Assembly: GCF_012641475.1 (NCBI RefSeq)
Contig: NZ_JABAIL010000003.1
Coordinates: 1,014,720-1,078,719 of the forward strand
DNA length: 64,000 bases
Reading direction: 5' to 3'
From: Flammeovirga agarivorans
GTDB taxonomy: Bacteria > Bacteroidota > Bacteroidia > Cytophagales > Flammeovirgaceae
Part shown: in pieces, positions 47,701 to 55,319 of the stretch
How the letters are laid out: the number at the start of each line of letters is the position of its first letter
How positions within the stretch are numbered: the first letter of the stretch is position 1
Position numbers and translations under genes: made by a program
The notes under the pieces: generated by a model
Seen by the model: only the letters and a program-made list of their open reading frames with translations
Told to the model about the DNA's origin: nothing
Databases searched by the model: none

Positions 47701-49358
47701 AAAGTGAAACTCATCAGATAGTAGTTGAAAATAGGGGTAATTCTTCATTAGAATTTAATGCTGAAATTATCTATAAACTTACTCAAGGTCAGGATTATGA
47801 TAGAAATGATGACTCTCCTGTTTTTGCAGATTCATTAACATACGAACATAATAATGATCAAAATGCACAAGGATATTGGGCGTCATTGGGTGGTCAACCT
47901 ACATCGGTAGCAACAAGATATACTGCCTCAGAAAGCGGATTCTTAATTACTCATATTCGTTCTAATGTTGATTATATCAATAATGGAGTTTACACTGTAA
48001 GAGTAGAGGTAATAAAAGGTGGTGATTCTCCTGAAGAAGGTGAAGTGGTTGGTTTAGAAAACTTTACTCTTGATATTACTTCAGGTGCGAAATGGATGCT
48101 ACTGGCATTAGAAGAGCCTATTTTCCTTGAATCGAACGATGAGTATTGGGTAGTAGTTCACCACCCTCCAGGGTATTTCAACGCTGGTTTTGATTTAGAC
48201 TATACAGATGATTATGACTTTAACGATCACCTTGTAAGTTTCGATGGCGGTGATTCATGGGGTTATGATACTTACCAACAGAGAATCTGGAAAACTAGAG
48301 CATTGACTTTAACTGCCCCTGATGGTTGGTTTAGTATTGATGAAGTATCTGGCACTGTAGCACCAAACTCTAAACAAGTATTAGAAAGTACTGTTGACTT
48401 ATCTAAAATTTCAGATGGTAACTATTTAGCAGTAACAAGAATCTCATCTAACGATCCATTTAGTGGAAATGAAGATGTAAACTTCTTTATTGATGGTAAT
48501 AAGAAGCCCATCTTTAAGTACACTCCAGATCAAATTGAAGAGTACTTATATGCTAAAGAAAATGAGAAAGCCACATTTAACCTTATGGCTTCTGACCCTG
48601 AAGGTGGAGTACTTACTTTCGATATTGATACAGCCTTACATTTTGGTAAGATGGAAATAATCAATGATAGTATTGCTCAGATTGTACTTACTCCTGGCTT
48701 TGAAGATGCCGGAGAATATGAATTTGAAGTATCTGTCATGGATGATTTAGGAGCTAAACAAGTACATCAGTTGAAGCTTCTAGTAGAGAATACAAACAGA
48801 CCTCCTGTTGTTGCAGTAATTCCAGAGTTATTTATGAATGCAACATTTGGTGATTTGGAAATGATTTCTCTACCAACCAATGTTACGGATCCAGATAACG
48901 ACCAATTAGGATACTTCGTTCAAAACTTCCATCCAGAATTTGTTGAAGTAGCCTACGGTGATGATGAAGTGATCATTATCCCGAAAGAAGAAGGTGTCGC
49001 AGTATTGGCTTATGGTGCAGATGACTTTAATGGAGGATTTAGTTACCAATTTATCTATGTGATAGTTGAAGGTTCTATCACTAATATAGATGGTGAAACA
49101 GAGTTCTCTGTTAAAGTATATCCTAACCCTACTTCAGATATCACAAATATTGAATTACAACTTGAAGAATCTACACAGGTGGATATTCAACTATTCAATA
49201 TTCAAGGTCAGAGAATCAAACAAATCTTGAATAAACGACTTCCAGCAGGTCCTCATCTTATCCCTTCTAATTTACAAAATCAAAATAGTGGTATGTACCT
49301 CTATAAGATGTTGATGAACGGAGAAGATCAGGAGATCTTGAAAGTCTTGAAAAAATAA
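41790..49358 (+). CDS. Giant secreted subtilisin-family (S8) protease with T9SS tail
   Basis: The 2522-aa protein has a signal peptide (1-21), a propeptide-like region (about 25-150), and an S8 catalytic domain (about 160-500). Catalytic residues are Asp201 in AIIDGGID, His255 in DHGTHVGG, oxyanion Asn365 in SAGN and Ser435 in GTSMACPH. An FN3-like domain (about 505-605) follows. The long middle holds two pairs of internal repeats: about 751-897 with 2030-2174, and about 1152-1317 with 1590-1755. Near the end is a cadherin/immunoglobulin-like stretch (about 2244-2428, with SDPEGG and VTDPDNDQLG), then a T9SS tail (2442-2522). It would be secreted to the surface and degrade proteins. It sits in the SusC/D operon 11 nt after the lipoprotein gene. 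Confidence 0.93.
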   Translation: MINRFLLLLGTLMCLIHPSFSQQPAVEKGKIRIKFTQETIRQFKTIETSGMNQQIDQTGVTQIDNFNSNLGIKTFKRLFPFSPKHEAKHREYELHQWYEVRFDQNISTDAMINQYEALGVAEIVKPVYSKDYVEPNNLVPHTASSSQRVQNTMPFDDPFLHEQWHYENYGDIIGTADSDIDLFKAWETTTGTNDVIVAIIDGGIDVTHDDLVDAMWINEAEANGEPGVDDDQNGYVDDINGYNFVSGGNASATDHGTHVGGTVAARNNNGIGVGGVAGGDGSKESGARLMSCQIFLQTGSSTGVPNAFVYAADNGAVIAQNSWSYTSTGYYEQEVLDAIDYFIAEAGQYEDSPMKGGIVFFSAGNTGENHEIWPSRYDNVVAVAASQASNHPTGYTTHGTWVDIMAPGGSLFETQIEGVLSTVPGNKYAFMQGTSMACPHVSGVAALVLSQFGGDDFTPEDLKQRIVDFSDPFESDMHEYWNGLVGRGILNAVNSLSVNADKRPNAPQLYAENISHDSFDVSWKVPTDEDDEKPSHFQVWFSDVELTEDTYENITPYVFENALNAGEEFTLSIGNTREKKDFYFIVKAMDKWGNLSERSNILKVTTADAPRLVLEQDSIILEIDVTKEAYLEEPVIIKNIKNGTLEWTSYAKNYGYIPEESLDEYLAKVNFVVDTKNKISFDEKGLPHITLYKAEEKSQIGYASPNNEGITTNIVSKALTRDQQFDTLKQIGVYRSGLQYDWDQWPDNVLGVESPTTVGFSHATVFEVTRGYTFNLTHVAAFVYATNTDDPIIIEIRKGGTKPTEAETIHTQEYMVQDSTLGWIEVPLTRNFRFEDGEMFWIVMHHPIGDQYPITCNLSGTWPGETFWVSRNSGRTFENAQNTAVWVYYYLKVRALSTGNDGAWVYLDPHEGVVKPNSTSNPILKLDPSTLVNGLHKSAIGFYTNDPNYPAASIYVDLMVKGQTADLEFEKINALENCFVGVKKYHEIEIENSGYGNLEIYDGTSTISGVELILDDTTFITAQNEGKLAFSYTPQSVGMQQGTITLETNIGDVELLVTANCASPSIATLSSTNLTETVDYEEEDETTVTVKLSNTGDYPLTYHIPADLYEKYSGNEYDIREMFNDGNYPASDVDDPRRVSSMYTYITSDEADGPMEGAFEDISRTGTPISHITQGYNNALDIPMDMDFPYFDGTYNHININADGVVGFGKLWTSLTRDFSFPYTNSAQGGMAIMWFNFDPMVDFKTGISGGEIYYESKGDRFIVQYHKVRDHGADDGEMTLQIVLFDNGDFEYRYKDVEGLETYKQGLVGFQNMEEDYGITIQDRTQNKKEHDYVSPIKDNLVIRFNRHENKPFVKSVTPSEGTLLSGEEVELEVIINHKEFNLFDGVHRNKLFVFNNGIDPYTELDIDLTVNGEEDINFDNEDVDFGSVTENASYQEEITITNDGSKGVEITSFNLNDPFSHDLELPYWVAPQSENKILVNYNPLSKGTDSETTKMVFSNGEETEITLEGISLESPNLTADVASIEININSGEKTTESFEISNESDDQDLWYTLLARGGFSFEELDYSTVAAADTNAFEYGIVDTQEDEYGYVQYQYTSIVAEENHVTVQADAYYEIDLPFEFSYFGKEYSKAWMNENGFVAIEEPQVGTNNTHPIFTNEDSQSGLIAPHWALFTVNKVVENSGLYIKKYDDKVVFEWHMMIHSWGESVGGSANFQAILHEDGRIQFVYEDVDSYDGEFNFGLESGDEKYVIDLGRDGVEWESIYEVPFDDHRIITFTPPAKGRLDNRDSQTFDVSFSASGLFDGQYFDTLKLLSNSSFADSLVEIPVEINVTGEASPEVDNAIAMGNRYYQEDITYYDTMMIKNNGTKSFEVTELHYNKGLDYEFVLMNGSRLVTSSSGSLYTPIDVAPMSTDTLVLVYSPDELTTLSDNITWVANGETFNTELSGQLVDPPVLVVDTEDVRIKAEGQESETHQIVVENRGNSSLEFNAEIIYKLTQGQDYDRNDDSPVFADSLTYEHNNDQNAQGYWASLGGQPTSVATRYTASESGFLITHIRSNVDYINNGVYTVRVEVIKGGDSPEEGEVVGLENFTLDITSGAKWMLLALEEPIFLESNDEYWVVVHHPPGYFNAGFDLDYTDDYDFNDHLVSFDGGDSWGYDTYQQRIWKTRALTLTAPDGWFSIDEVSGTVAPNSKQVLESTVDLSKISDGNYLAVTRISSNDPFSGNEDVNFFIDGNKKPIFKYTPDQIEEYLYAKENEKATFNLMASDPEGGVLTFDIDTALHFGKMEIINDSIAQIVLTPGFEDAGEYEFEVSVMDDLGAKQVHQLKLLVENTNRPPVVAVIPELFMNATFGDLEMISLPTNVTDPDNDQLGYFVQNFHPEFVEVAYGDDEVIIIPKEEGVAVLAYGADDFNGGFSYQFIYVIVEGSITNIDGETEFSVKVYPNPTSDITNIELQLEESTQVDIQLFNIQGQRIKQILNKRLPAGPHLIPSNLQNQNSGMYLYKMLMNGEDQEILKVLKK

Positions 49359-49367
49359 GGAGTACTC

Positions 49368-49395
49368 AGGAGATGGGGTTTTCTACCCCACTCCT
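49368..49395 (+). terminator. Internal hairpin between protease and lipoprotein genes
   Basis: AGGAGATGGGGT (49368-49379) and ACCCCACTCCT (49385-49395) form an 11-bp stem with one bulge. No long T tract follows. This suits an mRNA-stabilising or partial-terminator structure within the operon. Confidence 0.5.
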
Positions 49396-49487
49396 CACCT
49401 CTTTAACTTTTTAAATACATAGGTATCAACACCGCCTACCACAAAGGTGTATACTACTTTACATTTTATCGAAAATTTTTTATTACT

Positions 49488-51215
49488 ATGAGAAAGCAAA
49501 TTCTTATGTCCGTTCTAGCGGCTTCTATGTTCACTGCTTGTACTTCAGAAACTGCAGATTTAGATAGTTTAACTGAAAGAGTTGAAAGCATTGAAAACAG
49601 ATTAGATGGTATTGGCGAAGAACAAGCAGCTTCTTTAGAAGAGACACTTGCAGACATCTACCTACAACTAACGACACTTTCTGATGCCAACTCTGACTTA
49701 TCAGGTTTAATTGCAGATATTGAAGCACTTGAATTATTGTTAGAAACACTTCAAGAAACTAACGCTGACGAAGAAGATATCGCAGATGTTTTAGCTCAAC
49801 TTGAAGCTTTACAAGATAAAGTAGATGGTAACAGCGATATGATTGATGCTGTTGAAGACTTAGTAAGTGGTGAAGCTCAAGTATGGTGGGGTAATATCGC
49901 TACAGCTGATGATGTATCTATGTTTGCTGAAGGTAACTATAAAATCATCTCAGGTGATGTGTATTTAAACAGTGCCAATGTATTATCAACTCTAAGTGAT
50001 GTTGTATTTGTTGGTGGTAATGTTGAAGTATCAAATATTGAAACTTTAGACTGGAATGTTGAGAATATCGGTGGTTCGTTATTGGTAGTTGACCAAGTAG
50101 AACTTTCTAGTATTACTATGGACAAGCTAAAGTCTATTGGTGGAGAATTTACAGTAGTAAACAACAGTAAGCTAGCTACATTAGAAGTTCCTGCTTTAGC
50201 ATATGTAAATGATAAATTACATGTGGACAGCTTTATTTCTGGAGAAGATGAAGGTGGATATTTTGAAAAAGCCTATATCACATCTTTCGATTTAACTGGA
50301 TTAGTTGCCGTAAATAATGATGTGGTATTAAACGCTGTTGGTGATGCTACAATTACTTTGGATGCATTAACTGAGGTGCATGGTGATTTAGAATTAACAG
50401 GTCTTTCTGAAACAGCAACTCTTGCTTGCCCAGAATTATTATCTGTAGATGGTAACTTCTATGTAAACAACAATGCAAAGCTTGCGACTTTTGAAGTTCC
50501 AAAGTTAATGACTATTGGTAATGAGTTACAGTTTAACAACAACAGTGGCGGAGGCGGTGTTGGTATTGGTTTTGGTGGTGAATCTACTGGTATTGAATAC
50601 TTAACTACTTTCGAAGAACTTGTTGAAGTTGGTGGCGGTGTAACTATCGCTAGCAACCAATCTTTAACTGCAATTGATGCTTTCAATAAATTAGAAAGTG
50701 TTGGAAGTTATAGTACTATCTATATCGAATCTCATCCGAAATTGACAACTTTCACAGCCTTCAATGCATTAACTGAGGCATATAACATCAATTTCTTTGC
50801 TGTTGAAAACTTTGAAGATGCGGATGCAACACTGAGCATGGATGCATTTAATAATGTTGAAAGCGTAGTGAATGTAGCTATAGATTATATTACAGTAAAA
50901 CTAGATAAGTTTGAAGTATTTGGTATGCTTACACAGCTATCTGGTACAGGTGAATTTGGTGGTCAATATTCACCATTAAGAATCCAAGATGAGTTTGTTG
51001 GTCTTCATATGATCGACTACCTAGGTTGGGGTGGATTAAAAGTATACATCGAAACTCCAGCAGAAGCTTATGCAAACTGGTGTTCGTTTAATGATGTAAT
51101 CACAAATAAGGAAGAAGGTTTACAGATGTATGGAGATATCATTTTCAACGAAAGAGTTGAGGGTGTATCTGACTTCACAACTGTAGATAACTCTACCATC
51201 ACTTCATGTGAATAA
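49488..51215 (+). CDS. Lipoprotein with coiled coil and leucine-rich L-domain repeats
   Basis: The 575-aa protein has a lipoprotein signal MRKQILMSVLAASMFTAC (Cys18). A long acidic coiled coil follows (about 24-120, with runs such as LTERVESIENRLDGIGEEQ and LADIYLQLTTLSD). About fifteen loosely conserved 20-25-residue strands then run from 150 to 560, for example LKSIGGEFTVVNNSKLATLEV and LLSVDGNFYVNNNAKLATFEV. These look like receptor-L-domain leucine-rich repeats. The coil probably lifts the repeats off the outer membrane. It is the last gene of the operon, 129 nt after the protease. The function is probably ligand or surface binding and remains inferred. Confidence 0.85.
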   Translation: MRKQILMSVLAASMFTACTSETADLDSLTERVESIENRLDGIGEEQAASLEETLADIYLQLTTLSDANSDLSGLIADIEALELLLETLQETNADEEDIADVLAQLEALQDKVDGNSDMIDAVEDLVSGEAQVWWGNIATADDVSMFAEGNYKIISGDVYLNSANVLSTLSDVVFVGGNVEVSNIETLDWNVENIGGSLLVVDQVELSSITMDKLKSIGGEFTVVNNSKLATLEVPALAYVNDKLHVDSFISGEDEGGYFEKAYITSFDLTGLVAVNNDVVLNAVGDATITLDALTEVHGDLELTGLSETATLACPELLSVDGNFYVNNNAKLATFEVPKLMTIGNELQFNNNSGGGGVGIGFGGESTGIEYLTTFEELVEVGGGVTIASNQSLTAIDAFNKLESVGSYSTIYIESHPKLTTFTAFNALTEAYNINFFAVENFEDADATLSMDAFNNVESVVNVAIDYITVKLDKFEVFGMLTQLSGTGEFGGQYSPLRIQDEFVGLHMIDYLGWGGLKVYIETPAEAYANWCSFNDVITNKEEGLQMYGDIIFNERVEGVSDFTTVDNSTITSCE

Positions 51216-51283
51216 TTATAGTCGAAAAATAAATAGGATTAAGCTAGCAATTTTATCTTAATTGCTAATTTACTTGCAAACAG

Positions 51284-51317
51284 AGGGGCGATAATCATTG
51301 GTTATCGTTCCTTTTTT
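51284..51317 (+). terminator. Terminator of the SusCD-protease operon
   Basis: GGGGCGATAA (51285-51294) pairs with TTATCGTTCC (51302-51311) using two G-U pairs, followed by TTTTTT. A second hairpin, TAGCAATT/AATTGCTA, lies at 51245-51267. Confidence 0.75.
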
Positions 51318-51477
51318 ATATGCACCACATACAAATTTTAGTAATAACCATAGATACAACAATGATTCCCCCTACTATGCTTAAAGCACTGATGGTATGT
51401 TTCGATTGAGTTGCAATAGAGAAAACACCTATTAATGCAACAAACAGAAATAATATTATTGAGATAAGAATTTCCAC
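51316..51477 (-). CDS. Possible 53-aa two-helix membrane peptide (GTG start)
   Basis: A minus-strand frame runs from a GTG at 51477 to a stop at 51316-51318, giving 53 residues (MEILISIILFLFVALIGVFS at the N-terminus, ending MWCI). Two hydrophobic stretches (about 3-20 and 31-47) are separated by the polar TQSKHT turn, a membrane-hairpin pattern. The C-terminal MWCI keeps a Cys. No ATG is available, so the start is uncertain, and the composition could be chance in AT-rich DNA. It is too short for most automatic callers. Confidence 0.4.
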   Translation of the reverse strand: MEILISIILFLFVALIGVFSIATQSKHTISALSIVGGIIVVSMVITKICMWCI

Positions 51478-51601
51478 TTCTAATGATGTTTTTGATGAGA
51501 TAATAAGCTAATGTGTATTATGTAGTACGTAAAATCTCTATAAAATATCGTTAAAAGTTGTACAAATAAAGTTAATGCAAATAGATGTAAACAATTATGT
51601 A

Positions 51602-52120
51602 CTACAAAGAAAGTCGATAACCAAAAACATCTAACCCATCATGTAAAAAATCTAAATCTACTGCCCGTTGGAAACCATATTTATCGTAAATTTTCCTAGC
51701 TGTTTTCATGGCTTCAGTAGAATGTATAATTAAATTTTGATGTTGACTATCCTTGGCTAAGGATATACAATGCTCTATTAATAAACGACCTACTCCCTTA
51801 CCTTTAGCAGATTCTTTTACAGCTAATAACCTAAAACCACCAGCATTTTTTTCTTCTGGTGCAGTTCCGCCTGAACCATAAAATTCCATATTATCAAAAT
51901 AGATTACCATACCTAGAATTTCTTGGTTATATACCGCCTTGAAAACTTTTACTGATGGATCAATTACTAATTCTCCGAAATTGGCCAAAGTAGAGTAATA
52001 ATCAGGATAGACATCGGGCTGAGGGAAGCCCTCTAATTTTGAATAGACATTAATTACTAATTCTCCGAGCTCCTTAAATTCTGATTTATTCGCTAGTGCA
52101 ATGATTACCTTGGAAGTCAT
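51602..52120 (-). CDS. GNAT-family N-acetyltransferase
   Basis: The 172-aa protein has the GNAT core: an acetyl-CoA-binding motif A (FRLLAVKESAKGKGVGRLLIEHCI, about 96-119, with KGKGVG) and the later KIYDKYGFQRA (about 147-157). Length fits a single GNAT domain. The substrate is unknown, because side-chain acceptors cannot be told from sequence. It stands alone on the minus strand. Confidence 0.92.
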   Translation of the reverse strand: MTSKVIIALANKSEFKELGELVINVYSKLEGFPQPDVYPDYYSTLANFGELVIDPSVKVFKAVYNQEILGMVIYFDNMEFYGSGGTAPEEKNAGGFRLLAVKESAKGKGVGRLLIEHCISLAKDSQHQNLIIHSTEAMKTARKIYDKYGFQRAVDLDFLHDGLDVFGYRLSL

Positions 52121-52330
52121 TTCTGTTTATTAATTTAGTTTGCTGCAAAAGTAATCAAATTGATAAATTGTTCACCACAAAAATTTACACTAGCCATATT
52201 TTGACTTAAACTAAGCTATATTTTACCACTAAATAGAAATAAATAGCTTAAATAATTTTTAATAGTCATATTTACACTCAAGAAACAATCATAGATTTTT
52301 ATTAAAGTATAATTTAAAATACTCATTGAA

Positions 52331-52705
52331 ATGAATTTGAAAACAACTTTACTAGGCTTATTATTAACAGTACTTTCTTTCAGCACTTTTGCACAAGATG
52401 TCCCTGCCCCTACAGATTGGCAGAGAGAGAACACTTCAGAGTATATTGCTTTTGTTGGTGAAAAGTGGGATCTGTCTGAGAGTCAAAAAACTGAGTTGTA
52501 TGATTTAAGGTTGGATGTAATGACACATGTTGCACACTACAAAAAGTTAGCAAAAGATGGTGATCTAACACCACAAGAATCAAAAGCTAAAATTCAAAAT
52601 CACTCAAAGAAAATTAATAAAGAAATCTCTGAGCTTACGGGAAAAGATTGGAAACAAATCAATAAGATTAACCAAGAATTCTGGAAGCATATCGAGTCAA
52701 AATAA
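52331..52705 (+). CDS. Small periplasmic helical protein (Spy-like)
   Basis: The 124-aa product has a signal peptide (1-20, ending TFAQ). The mature part is helical and Lys/Glu-rich, with LSESQKTELYDLRLDVMTHVAHYKKLAKDGDLTPQESKAKIQ. This resembles Spy/CpxP-family periplasmic chaperones and is similar in plan to the 111-aa protein at 20874-21209. The same DLS-type turn recurs in DWKQINKINQEFW. A strong terminator follows. Its job is not shown. Confidence 0.75.
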   Translation: MNLKTTLLGLLLTVLSFSTFAQDVPAPTDWQRENTSEYIAFVGEKWDLSESQKTELYDLRLDVMTHVAHYKKLAKDGDLTPQESKAKIQNHSKKINKEISELTGKDWKQINKINQEFWKHIESK

Positions 52706-52740
52706 TATTACTATCAAACAGTGTGACACTTGTATTAAAA

Positions 52741-52772
52741 AAGCCTGACAGTTTAATGCCAGGCTTTTTTTG
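52741..52772 (+). terminator. Intrinsic terminator
   Basis: AAGCCTG (52741-52747) pairs with CAGGCTT (52760-52766), followed by a T run on the plus strand. It ends the 124-aa protein gene. Confidence 0.88.
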
Positions 52773-52825
52773 TTTCTAAATTTTATACTAAATTCATCAA
52801 TCAAAACCTATCCTAGAATAATACA

Positions 52826-53656
52826 ATGCAAGTTGAAGGAAGATTAGATGAGTTCTTAAGAATTGAACTGATCACAAAAGACAATCATCATATACTACAA
52901 GAAAAATTTGATACAGAAAAAACGGTTCTTTGGTTCCAAGACGATAACACAAGGCTAAATATTGATAGTGTTCCTTATCACTTTAAGAAAGATCAAGTCA
53001 TTACTTTTACAGAATTATATAAAATAGAAGTAGTGGAAATGGGTGAAGCAAAAATGTTTCAGTTCAATAGATCATTCTACTGTATTGTTGAACATGATAG
53101 TGATGTGGATTGTAAAGGAATACTTTTCTTTGGTGCTAAACACTTACCCGAATTTTCGTTAGATGACGATGACAAAAATGCATTAAAATATATATGGGAA
53201 ATGATGCTTGTCGAAATGTCTTCAAAAAAGTACTTACATATGCCAATGCTTCAATCATTAATGAAACAAGTACTTATTGTTTGTACGCGAAACTATAAAA
53301 GTCAAAACAATATCCATGAAATAGAAAAAGGGCATATGGATATTATTAGACAGTTTACTTTCCTGGTTGAGAAGAACTTCAAAGAACTTTTCACAGTAGC
53401 AGATTATGCTGATTTATTACACAAAAGTCCGAAAACATTATCGAATGTATTTTCTAAGAATGGATACAAAGCACCACTTCAAATTATCCAAGAAAGACGC
53501 ATACTAGAAGCAAGACGATTATTACAATACTCAAGTTGTACAATTTCAGAAGTTGCTTTCGATTTAGGGTTCTCTGATATTCAAACCTTTAATAGGTTCT
53601 TTAAAAGACATAAAGAAATGACTCCTTCTGCCTTTAAACAGAAATATGGGAAATAG
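52826..53656 (+). CDS. AraC-family transcriptional regulator
   Basis: The 276-aa soluble protein has an N-terminal cupin-like ligand/sensing part (about 10-130) and a C-terminal AraC HTH (about 180-275, with FTVADYADLLHKSPKTLSNVF, RRILEARRLLQYS and the second-helix CTISEVAFDLGFSDIQTFNRFFKRH). It lies 94 nt upstream of the DoxDA-like gene on the same strand and may control it, a common pairing for AraC proteins. Confidence 0.92.
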   Translation: MQVEGRLDEFLRIELITKDNHHILQEKFDTEKTVLWFQDDNTRLNIDSVPYHFKKDQVITFTELYKIEVVEMGEAKMFQFNRSFYCIVEHDSDVDCKGILFFGAKHLPEFSLDDDDKNALKYIWEMMLVEMSSKKYLHMPMLQSLMKQVLIVCTRNYKSQNNIHEIEKGHMDIIRQFTFLVEKNFKELFTVADYADLLHKSPKTLSNVFSKNGYKAPLQIIQERRILEARRLLQYSSCTISEVAFDLGFSDIQTFNRFFKRHKEMTPSAFKQKYGK

Positions 53657-53750
53657 TGTTCATCAGAAAGGAAATCCTGTCACCAATTTATAAGTTTGAA
53701 AGTTTGAGTTTTGTATCACCTAATTTTAAAAACTCAAACTTTATTAATTT

Positions 53751-54734
53751 ATGAAATCCAAATCAATAGTAGGCGGTATAATCCTACCTTTAAGACTAGT
53801 TACCTCATGGCTATTTTTATCCGCAGTACTTAGAAGACTTATCCTTGCTCCTGGAAAACATGATTTCGACAGTCCAATGTGGATTGGCCATAAGATCAAC
53901 ACATTTTTCCCACATTCTAATGGCCCTTTTAAAGCTATGCTAGGTTATTTGGTAGAGAATCCAATACAAATGAATTGGTTTACATATGTATTTACCTATT
54001 CGGAATTAATTGTTGGTATTCTACTTCTTGTGGGTTTTGCATCTAGATTTACAGGTTTATTATTAGCATCCTTAGGAATTGGACTAATGCACACTGCGGG
54101 TTGGTTGGGCCCCACTTGTTTAGATGAATGGCAAATTGCCTCTTTATTAACTACTGTAGGCGGTGTTATGCTTCTCTTTGGAAGTGGAAGTTATTCTCTA
54201 GATAATTATTTCAATACCAAGTATCCCTCACTCCCAAAAAATAAGTATTGGTTCTATACAACTGACCCCAATCTATTACTAAATAGTAAATATTATAAGA
54301 CCATTATCCTATCTTTTTCAACCGTAGCTGTATTGTATGTAATGGGTACAAATCAGTTATTACATGGAGGTGTTTGGGGAAATTTACATAACTACTCAAC
54401 GAAACCAGATTTTGTTCTTGATAATTTTCATAAGGAAGGAAATATTGTCTCATTTGATGCTTTAAGGGACAAAGGCCCTGAAACCTATGGAGCTTTTATC
54501 ACAAAAGTGATTTTATTGGATTCTGAAGAAAACAAAATCAAGGAAATTGACTTATCTAGTAAAAATAAAGAGGATATAAGTTTACACAACTATTATATCA
54601 ACAAAGCAAACTTTAATTCCCAAAGTCTAGTATTTCCATTAGGAGCAAAAGCCAATGTTTCAATATTTGCCACCAAAGATACTAATGGAATCATGCTTGT
54701 CGATATCAGTGGTCGAGAATTTACAATTCACTAA
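53751..54734 (+). CDS. Fused DoxD-DoxA (thiosulfate:quinone oxidoreductase-like) protein
   Basis: The 327-aa protein has about four to five transmembrane helices in residues 5-170 that match DoxD (TQO small-subunit) proteins, including LRLVTSWLFLSAVLRRL and the GxxHxxxWxxP-type MHTAGWLGPTCLDEWQ. The C-terminal soluble part (about 195-327) matches DoxA, the partner subunit. DoxD and DoxA are normally separate genes, so this is a fused version, as known from other Bacteroidota. It may use thiosulfate or another reductant and quinone, but the substrate is not proven here. An AraC regulator lies upstream. Confidence 0.85.
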   Translation: MKSKSIVGGIILPLRLVTSWLFLSAVLRRLILAPGKHDFDSPMWIGHKINTFFPHSNGPFKAMLGYLVENPIQMNWFTYVFTYSELIVGILLLVGFASRFTGLLLASLGIGLMHTAGWLGPTCLDEWQIASLLTTVGGVMLLFGSGSYSLDNYFNTKYPSLPKNKYWFYTTDPNLLLNSKYYKTIILSFSTVAVLYVMGTNQLLHGGVWGNLHNYSTKPDFVLDNFHKEGNIVSFDALRDKGPETYGAFITKVILLDSEENKIKEIDLSSKNKEDISLHNYYINKANFNSQSLVFPLGAKANVSIFATKDTNGIMLVDISGREFTIH

Positions 54735-54875
54735 ATTTTATATTTATTCATTATCTATTTGAAGGATCACCCGCCTATGAAAAGCTTTGTGAATGTTGGT
54801 GAATAATTACCATGTATCTAACGAATGAGTATTAATTTTCAGAACTTTGCGATACCAATTAAAGATTGTGATATA

Positions 54876-55256
54876 ATGAAAAAAATATTAATATATATCG
54901 TTAGTTTACTCCTCGTTTCATGTGGATCAGGTGGTAATGAGCCTACCCCTCTAGATGTTTTTTATCAAACAGTAAATCAAGACAATAATCGTCAAGAAAT
55001 TCTGACAAAAGAATTATCCTTTTACAGTGGTGGTGGGTACGAGTATCGTTCTCAAATCATAGATTTCAATTCAAATATCATTTCTACAGAAATCATCTCT
55101 GGAGATAGTTTGAGCCAAGTGGAAGACAATGGCATTATTAATTATACTTTTAGTGGAATGATGTTCAATTGTACTGATTCATTAGAGGGAGAATATACCC
55201 GTTCAATGATTTTAAATCCTGTAAAATATGAAGGGTTTACTATTCATTGTGATTAA
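54876..55256 (+). CDS. Small lipoprotein of unknown function
   Basis: I place the start at the ATG at 54876, which gives MKKILIYIVSLLLVSCGSGG, a lipobox signal with Cys16. A frame start 17 codons upstream puts a polar stretch before the signal. The 126-aa protein has no known domain, and the mature part is strand-rich with two Cys (FNC and IHC). The terminator at 55286-55319 ends it. Confidence 0.75.
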   Translation: MKKILIYIVSLLLVSCGSGGNEPTPLDVFYQTVNQDNNRQEILTKELSFYSGGGYEYRSQIIDFNSNIISTEIISGDSLSQVEDNGIINYTFSGMMFNCTDSLEGEYTRSMILNPVKYEGFTIHCD

Positions 55257-55285
55257 TTGAAATACAATCTCAAAAGAATATATAA

Positions 55286-55319
55286 AAACATCCTTCCTCA
55301 ATTCTGAAGAAGGATGTTT
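55286..55319 (+). terminator. Intrinsic-type hairpin after the small lipoprotein gene
   Basis: AAACATCCTTCcTCA (55286-55300) and TGAaGAAGGATGTTT (55305-55319) form a stem with one mismatch. Only a weak T run follows. Confidence 0.6.
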
